A stretch of DNA of 64,000 nt from Bog-532 sp963720945 (GTDB lineage Bacteria > Actinomycetota > Actinomycetes > Streptosporangiales > Streptosporangiaceae): assembly GCA_963720945.1 (NCBI GenBank), contig CAVRHH010000023.1, positions 1-64,000 of the forward strand, given 5' to 3'. Made by a program: the position numbers and the translations under genes. Below, piece by piece: positions 59,589 to 64,000 of this stretch. The notes beneath the pieces are model-generated. The model ran no database searches. It was not told where the DNA came from and saw only the letters and a list, made by a program, of their open reading frames with translations. The number at the start of each line of letters is the position of its first letter. Within the stretch, counting starts at the first letter, position 1.

Positions 59589-59744
59589 TCACAGCTTGGG
59601 CCGCTTCATGTAGGCGACCAGCTGTTCGGGGTTCGGGCCCGGGACCAGCGCCACGAGTTCCCATCCGTCGTCGCCCCAGTTGTCCAGGATCTGCTTGGTC
59701 GCGTGGACCAGCAACGGCACGGTCGCGTACTCCCACTTCTGCAT
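59589..59744 (-). CDS. DUF4177 small protein
   Basis: 51 residues from ATG 59744. MQKWEYATVPLLVHATKQIL followed by GWELVALVPG and YMKRPKL, a complete DUF4177-like domain (beta-alpha-beta-beta). Function unknown; M. tuberculosis has a similar short gene (Rv3678A) at this position. It starts 11 bases after the SPFH gene stop and is followed by RidA, so the run is probably one transcript. Confidence 0.87.
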   Translation of the reverse strand: MQKWEYATVPLLVHATKQILDNWGDDGWELVALVPGPNPEQLVAYMKRPKL

Positions 59745-59754
59745 GGGGATGACC

Positions 59755-61155
59755 TTAGCCGCTGGGCGGCTGCCCCGGCGCCGGCTCCCCGTCGGCCGGC
59801 CCCTCATCGGCCGGCCTGGGCCTCCGCGTGACCGTGGTCCGCGGCTTGCGCTCCCCGGTGGCCCTGGGCCTGCGGGTTCCGGCCCCCCTGGTCCCGGTCC
59901 CGTTCCGGCGCGCACCGTTCGGCCCGTTGGCCGCTGGGCCTGCCGCCGCGGCGTCATCGGCGGCGGCCGGGATCTCCGCGGATTCGCTGGCTGTGGTGCC
60001 CGGCAGATCAGGCACCTCGGTGGACGGGACGGGAAACTCCTGCGTCGCCTCGGCCGCGGACGGAAACCCGGGGGCCGGCGGCACATCCGGGGCGGCCACG
60101 GGCGCCGGGGCGAAGCCGGCTACCGGCGGGACCTCTGGCACCGGCGGGACCTCTGGCACCGGCTCGACCTCCGGTAGCGGCTCGACGTCCGCCAGGGGGT
60201 CCACGTACGGTACCGGCGGCACCGGAGCGTCCTCGATCGCCGGCACCGCGGCTTCGTCCAGCTGCGGGGCCGCCGCCTCACTGAGCTCAGGGACGTTGGC
60301 CATGCTGATCTCCGCCTCGGCCTCGGCGACCTCAGCGTCACCGACGTCCTCGGGCTCGTCCGGCCTGGCGATGGGCTGCGGCGGGCCGGGAGCCATCTTC
60401 TCGAAGAACCGGAGCAGCTCGACCGGGACCGGCATGATGAGCGTGCTGTTCCGCTCACCCGCCACCTCGACCATCGTCTGCAGCAGGCGCAGCTGGAGCG
60501 CCGCCGGATCCCTGGCCATCACGTTGGCGGCCGCCGCGAGGCGCTTGGACGCCTGGTACTCACCGTCGGCCGTGATGATCCGGGCGCGCCGTTCCCGCTC
60601 GGCCTCGGCCTGCCGGGACATCGAGCGCTTCATGCCCTCGGGCAGCGAGACGTCCTTCACCTCGACGCGCTCCACCCGGATACCCCACGGGCCTTCGGTC
60701 GGCTCGTCGATGATGCGCCGGAGCTCGCGGTTGACCGATTCGCGCTCCGCCAGCAGCTGGTCCATCTCGGACTGGCCGATGATCGACCGCAGCGACGTCT
60801 GCGCCTGCTGCGCGATCGCGAACATGTAGTCCTGCACGTTCACCGTGGCCTTGATGGGATCCACGACGCGGAAGTACACCACGGCGTCCACCCGGACGCT
60901 CACGTTGTCCCGGGTGATGCCGTCCTGCGCGGGCACGGTCATGGCCACGATCTGCATGTTGACCTTCTGCATGCGGTCGCCGATCGGGCGGATCAGGGTC
61001 AGGCCCGGCCCGCGCACCTCAGGCAGGACCCGCCCGAAGCGGTAGATGATGCCCTTCTCGTACTGCTGGACGACCTTGAAGGTCCGGCCTGCCGCGATCA
61101 GGCCGGCGATCACGAGTAGCACGAGGATGACGACAAGTGCGGCCAACACGATCAC
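59755..61155 (-). CDS. SPFH/stomatin-like (slipin) membrane protein with long Pro-rich tail
   Basis: 466 residues. One N-terminal membrane helix (IVLAALVVILVLLVIAGLIAAG), then an SPFH/band 7 domain (VVQQYEKGIIYRFGRVLPEVRGPG, RVDAVVYFRVVDPIKA, VERVEVKDVSLPEGMKRSMSRQAEAERERRARII given by its ends), ending with the oligomerising helix up to residue 260. The last 200 residues are low complexity: an acidic Ala/Glu part, Pro-Glu-Val repeats (PVPEVPPVPEVPPV) and a basic Arg/Thr end. SPFH proteins organise membrane microdomains. It is divergent from the ArsA pair with 90 bases between starts. Confidence 0.9.
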   Translation of the reverse strand: MIVLAALVVILVLLVIAGLIAAGRTFKVVQQYEKGIIYRFGRVLPEVRGPGLTLIRPIGDRMQKVNMQIVAMTVPAQDGITRDNVSVRVDAVVYFRVVDPIKATVNVQDYMFAIAQQAQTSLRSIIGQSEMDQLLAERESVNRELRRIIDEPTEGPWGIRVERVEVKDVSLPEGMKRSMSRQAEAERERRARIITADGEYQASKRLAAAANVMARDPAALQLRLLQTMVEVAGERNSTLIMPVPVELLRFFEKMAPGPPQPIARPDEPEDVGDAEVAEAEAEISMANVPELSEAAAPQLDEAAVPAIEDAPVPPVPYVDPLADVEPLPEVEPVPEVPPVPEVPPVAGFAPAPVAAPDVPPAPGFPSAAEATQEFPVPSTEVPDLPGTTASESAEIPAAADDAAAAGPAANGPNGARRNGTGTRGAGTRRPRATGERKPRTTVTRRPRPADEGPADGEPAPGQPPSG

Positions 61156-61246
61156 CTCTCTTCAACCCCCAGCGTAGTAAGAATTACCTCACGCGGCAGC
61201 AGTGGGCGGCCGTAAGAAGTACCGGGGCGGAGATAGCCTCGCAGTG

Positions 61247-62251
61247 ATGAGAGCAAGGGACACCGACTGGGAGGGCGTGCGGCTGCACGTCGTCACAGGT
61301 AAGGGCGGCACGGGCAAGACGACCGTCGCGGCCGCCCTGGCTCTCGCGCTGGCTTATGGCGGCCGCAAGGTGCTCCTGATCGAGGTGGAGGGGCGGCAGG
61401 GAATCGCGCAGCTCTTCGATTGCCCGCCGCTGCCGTATGTCGAGCGGAAGGTCGGGATCGGCCTTGGCAAGGACGGGCGCCCGGGCGGCGACCTCTACGC
61501 GCTGGCGGTCGATCCCGAGGGCGCGCTCCTTGACTATCTGGAGATGTTCTACGGGCTGCGCCATACCGGCCAGGCGCTGACCCGGCTGGGCCTGGTGGAC
61601 TTCGCCACCACGATCGCGCCCGGCCTGTCCGATGTGCTCAGGACCGGCAAGGCTACGGAGGCGACGCGACGCAAGGCCGGCGGCCGCGAGGTCTACGACG
61701 CGGTTGTCATGGACGCACCGCCCACCGGCCGCATCGGCCGCTTTCTCAACGTCAGTGTCGAAGTGTCCGGCCTGGCCAAGGTCGGCCCGGTGCGGGCGCA
61801 CGCGGATACCGTCGCCCGGGTGATCCGGTCTCCGCAGACCGCCGTTCATTTCGTTACGACGCTGGAGGAGATGCCGGTCCAGGAAACGCTGGACGGCGTC
61901 GATGAGCTGGGCGGCCTCGGCCTTCAGCTCGGCGGGATCTTCATCAACATGGTCCGTCCTGACGGCGTACCCGAGGCGGACCTGAGGGAGGCCGCAGCCG
62001 GGCACGCCGACGAGGCGGAGATCGCGCTGGGCCTGAAGGCAGCCGGCCTGCCCGACAGTCAGGCCCTTGCCGCCGCACTGGCCGTCGAGCTCACCGAACA
62101 CGCCCGCGGCGTCGCGCTGCAGGAACGTGAACGGCGCGAGCTGGCGGCGGCCGGACAGCCTCGTTACGAGCTGCCGGCCATCACGGATGGGATCGACCTC
62201 GGCGGCCTGTACCGGCTGGCGGAGGTCCTCCGGGATCAGGGAGCGGCCTGA
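61247..62251 (+). CDS. ArsA/GET3-like anion-pump ATPase, first of pair
   Basis: 334 residues from ATG 61247. Deviant Walker A with the signature lysine, VVTGKGGTGKTTVAAA, switch I region VMDAPPTGRIGRF and switch-like IEVEGRQGIAQL. It belongs to the ArsA/MinD P-loop group but is shorter than two-domain ArsA. The tandem partner follows 52 bases downstream. In M. tuberculosis the equivalent pair (Rv3679/Rv3680) has been linked to metabolite and stress tolerance; the transported or inserted substrate is not settled. Confidence 0.88.
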   Translation: MRARDTDWEGVRLHVVTGKGGTGKTTVAAALALALAYGGRKVLLIEVEGRQGIAQLFDCPPLPYVERKVGIGLGKDGRPGGDLYALAVDPEGALLDYLEMFYGLRHTGQALTRLGLVDFATTIAPGLSDVLRTGKATEATRRKAGGREVYDAVVMDAPPTGRIGRFLNVSVEVSGLAKVGPVRAHADTVARVIRSPQTAVHFVTTLEEMPVQETLDGVDELGGLGLQLGGIFINMVRPDGVPEADLREAAAGHADEAEIALGLKAAGLPDSQALAAALAVELTEHARGVALQERERRELAAAGQPRYELPAITDGIDLGGLYRLAEVLRDQGAA

Positions 62252-62303
62252 TGGCTGGCCGCCGCGCGGGTGGCGCCGCGCCGCTGAACGGCCGGGTGGC
62301 ACG

Positions 62304-63488
62304 GTGAATCAGCCGCCCGCGCCGCCCCGGTTCGACACCGACACGCTCATCGATGACCGCCGCACCCGGATCATCGTCTGCTGCGGGTCCGGTGGTGTCG
62401 GCAAGACGACCGCCGCGGCCGCGATCGGCCTGCGCGCCGCCGAACGCGGCCGGCATGTGGTCGTGCTCACCGTGGACCCGGCGCGCCGCCTGGCCCAGGC
62501 GATGGGCCTGACCCACCTGGACAACGTCCCGCGGCCGGTGGAGGCGGGTTTGTCTTCCGGCGGCAGCCTGCACGCCATGATGCTCGACATGAAGCGGACC
62601 TTCGACGAGATCGTCGAGGCCCATGCGGACCCGGATCGCGCCACGCAGATCCTGGCGAACCCCTTCTACCAGTCCCTGTCCTCGAGCTTCTCCGGCACGC
62701 AGGAATACATGGCCATGGAGAAACTGGGCCAGCTGCACCGCACCGATGAGTGGGACCTGATCGTGGTCGATACGCCGCCGAGCCGTTCGGCCCTCGACTT
62801 CCTCGACGCGCCACAGCGGCTGGGCCGGTTCCTGGACGGGCGGCTGATCCGGCTGCTGACCGCGCCGGCCAAACCCGGACGCGCCTACATGAAGATGCTG
62901 ACTGCCGGATTCTCCCTGGTCACCGGGACGCTGACCAAGGTGCTCGGTGCGCAGGTGCTCAAGGACATGCAGACGTTCGTCACGGCGTTCGACACGATGT
63001 TCGGCGGCTTCCGCGAGCGGGCCGACTCGACGTACCGCCTGCTTCAGACGCCAGGGACCGCGTTCATCGTGGTCGCGGCGCCCGAGCCGGACGCGTTGCG
63101 GGAGGCCTCGTACTTCGTCGAGCGGCTGGCGGGGGAACGCATGCCGCTCGCGGGCCTGATCCTGAACCGGGTGCACGTACCGGCGGCGACCCGGCTGTCC
63201 GCGGCCCGGAGCATGGCCGCCGCGGAAACGCTGGAGAATCACGAGCTACCGAACGGCACCGTGGCAGCGGACGGCCCACCGCGTTACGCACTCGCGGCGG
63301 GGGTCTTGCGCCTGCACGCGGAACGGATGCAGTTGGCGGCCCGGGAACGGCGGGTGGCCGAGCATTTCACGGCGGCTAATCCCACCGTTCCCGTGGCCGA
63401 GGTGACCGCGCAGCCCGAGGACGTCCATGACCTCGAGGGCCTGCGGGCCATTGGTCTGAGCCTCGCCGGGCGACCGGCACGCGGCTAG
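62304..63488 (+). CDS. ArsA/GET3-like anion-pump ATPase, second of pair
   Basis: 394 residues from GTG 62304. Walker A reads CCGSGGVGKTTAAAA, where the signature lysine of the ArsA/MinD type is replaced by serine. VVVLTVDPARRLAQAMGL, VVDTPPSRSALDFLDAP and FIVVAAPEPDALREASYFVERL match the family. The partner gene retains the lysine, so the two probably form a heterodimer with one canonical site. Ends 5 bases before the convergent whiB. Confidence 0.9.
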   Translation: MNQPPAPPRFDTDTLIDDRRTRIIVCCGSGGVGKTTAAAAIGLRAAERGRHVVVLTVDPARRLAQAMGLTHLDNVPRPVEAGLSSGGSLHAMMLDMKRTFDEIVEAHADPDRATQILANPFYQSLSSSFSGTQEYMAMEKLGQLHRTDEWDLIVVDTPPSRSALDFLDAPQRLGRFLDGRLIRLLTAPAKPGRAYMKMLTAGFSLVTGTLTKVLGAQVLKDMQTFVTAFDTMFGGFRERADSTYRLLQTPGTAFIVVAAPEPDALREASYFVERLAGERMPLAGLILNRVHVPAATRLSAARSMAAAETLENHELPNGTVAADGPPRYALAAGVLRLHAERMQLAARERRVAEHFTAANPTVPVAEVTAQPEDVHDLEGLRAIGLSLAGRPARG

Positions 63489-63492
63489 CGGG

Positions 63493-63792
63493 TCAGCTCG
63501 CCACCAGGTCGTCGACGTCCTGCTCGTAGCGCTCACGAGCCTGCTCGAGCAGCTCACGCCAGGACTTCACATCGGGGCGGCGGCGCAGCAGAGCACGCCG
63601 CTCCCGCTCGGTCATCCCGCCCCAGACGCCGAATTCGATGCCGTTGTCCAGCGCGTCGGCGAGGCATTCGGTTCTCACCTGACAGCCGCGGCAGATCAGC
63701 TTGGCCCGGTTCTGCGCTGCGCCCTGGACAAAGAGCTCGTCCGGGTCGGTTCCTTTGCAGGCGGCGCGTGTGGTCCAGTCAGTGATCCACAT
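63493..63792 (-). CDS. WhiB-family iron-sulfur transcription regulator (WhiB4-like)
   Basis: 99 residues from ATG 63792 (AAGGAG upstream). Four cluster cysteines: one in RAACKGTDPDELF, then LICRGCQVRTEC with C-x2-C-x5-C. The turn GVWGGMTERERR precedes a basic DNA-binding tail. WhiB proteins hold a 4Fe-4S cluster and act with sigma A or as redox sensors. The position beside the ArsA pair matches whiB4 (Rv3681c) of M. tuberculosis, a redox-responsive regulator. No gene follows in the last 200 bases of the window. Confidence 0.92.
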   Translation of the reverse strand: MWITDWTTRAACKGTDPDELFVQGAAQNRAKLICRGCQVRTECLADALDNGIEFGVWGGMTERERRALLRRRPDVKSWRELLEQARERYEQDVDDLVAS

Positions 63793-64000
63793 GTGCCCAC
63801 TCCTTTTGATCGTCTCGTACTACGTACATGGACGGTCGCTGGCTCGATGGCGGTTGCTTGCGGCCGGTTCCGCTGTCGCGGCACCGGGTTACCGGTTCGT
63901 GATAAAGCAACCTACGGAAGTCACGGGGTAGCTGCCAAGGCCCCGGTGTGCCCATTTACGGAATAGTCCTCTTGGGCCATGCCGGGTGGGATGGCTAGTC

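Overview
The window is high-GC DNA from an actinomycete (Actinomycetota). The gene set is typical of that phylum: mycothiol glycosyltransferase MshA, Lsr2, CarD, a WhiB protein, a RegX3/SenX3-like pair, BlaI/M56, an LpqE-like lipoprotein, Crp and a double ArsA locus. Much of the order matches blocks I know from Mycobacterium tuberculosis: rlmB-cysS-ispF-carD-lpqE-radA-mutY-clpC-lsr2, mshA-ybjN-gpm-senX3-regX3, panC/coaX-folKBP-folE-ftsH-hpt-tilS-dacB-ppa, and crp-arsA-arsA-whiB. The genus cannot be fixed from this alone; DUF2637 proteins and a tRNA-integrated element suggest a soil, Streptosporangium/Frankia-like lineage rather than a mycobacterium.

Layout. (1) 1-9.1 kb is a mobile island: a frame-broken P-loop/TPR gene, then a Tn554-like three-gene transposon (tnpA intact, tnpB and tnpC frame-broken) that appears to have cut short a DUF2637 gene belonging to a tRNA-Thr-associated integrative element. 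(2) 9.1-14.8 kb: rlmB, cysS, a DUF2637 protein with a 60-bp tandem repeat, ispF, carD. (3) 15-24 kb: two envelope proteins, regX3/senX3-like pair, gpmA, mshA, ybjN, blaI-M56, DUF2516, an XRE regulator with a 9-bp inverted repeat upstream. (4) 24-34 kb: a BKACE/TIM-barrel pair, radA, mutY, two direct copies of a dispersed repeat, clpC, lsr2. (5) 34.6-38 kb: an Endonuclease Q-like PHP nuclease fused to a UvrD-type helicase, the most unusual protein here. (6) 39.7-54.6 kb: a long minus-strand run joining pantothenate, folate, FtsH, Hpt, TilS and DacB genes. (7) 54.6-64 kb: ppa, an NlpC/P60 hydrolase, crp, MBL, NUDIX, RidA, DUF4177, an SPFH protein, two ArsA ATPases and a WhiB protein.

How the genes work together: the long minus-strand run makes vitamin cofactors (folate, pantothenate/CoA) next to membrane proteolysis (FtsH), purine salvage and tRNA modification. 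The Crp-to-WhiB end mixes global regulation with membrane and anion-pump ATPases.

Caution on sequence quality: several otherwise intact genes, including clpC, carry single-base indels in G/C runs. The clusters of frameshifts in the first 4.6 kb are all or nearly all single-base deletions with no visible nonsense substitutions. Some of the apparent pseudogenes may therefore be assembly errors. The neighbouring disA, ispD and panD genes expected from related genomes are absent from their usual positions.
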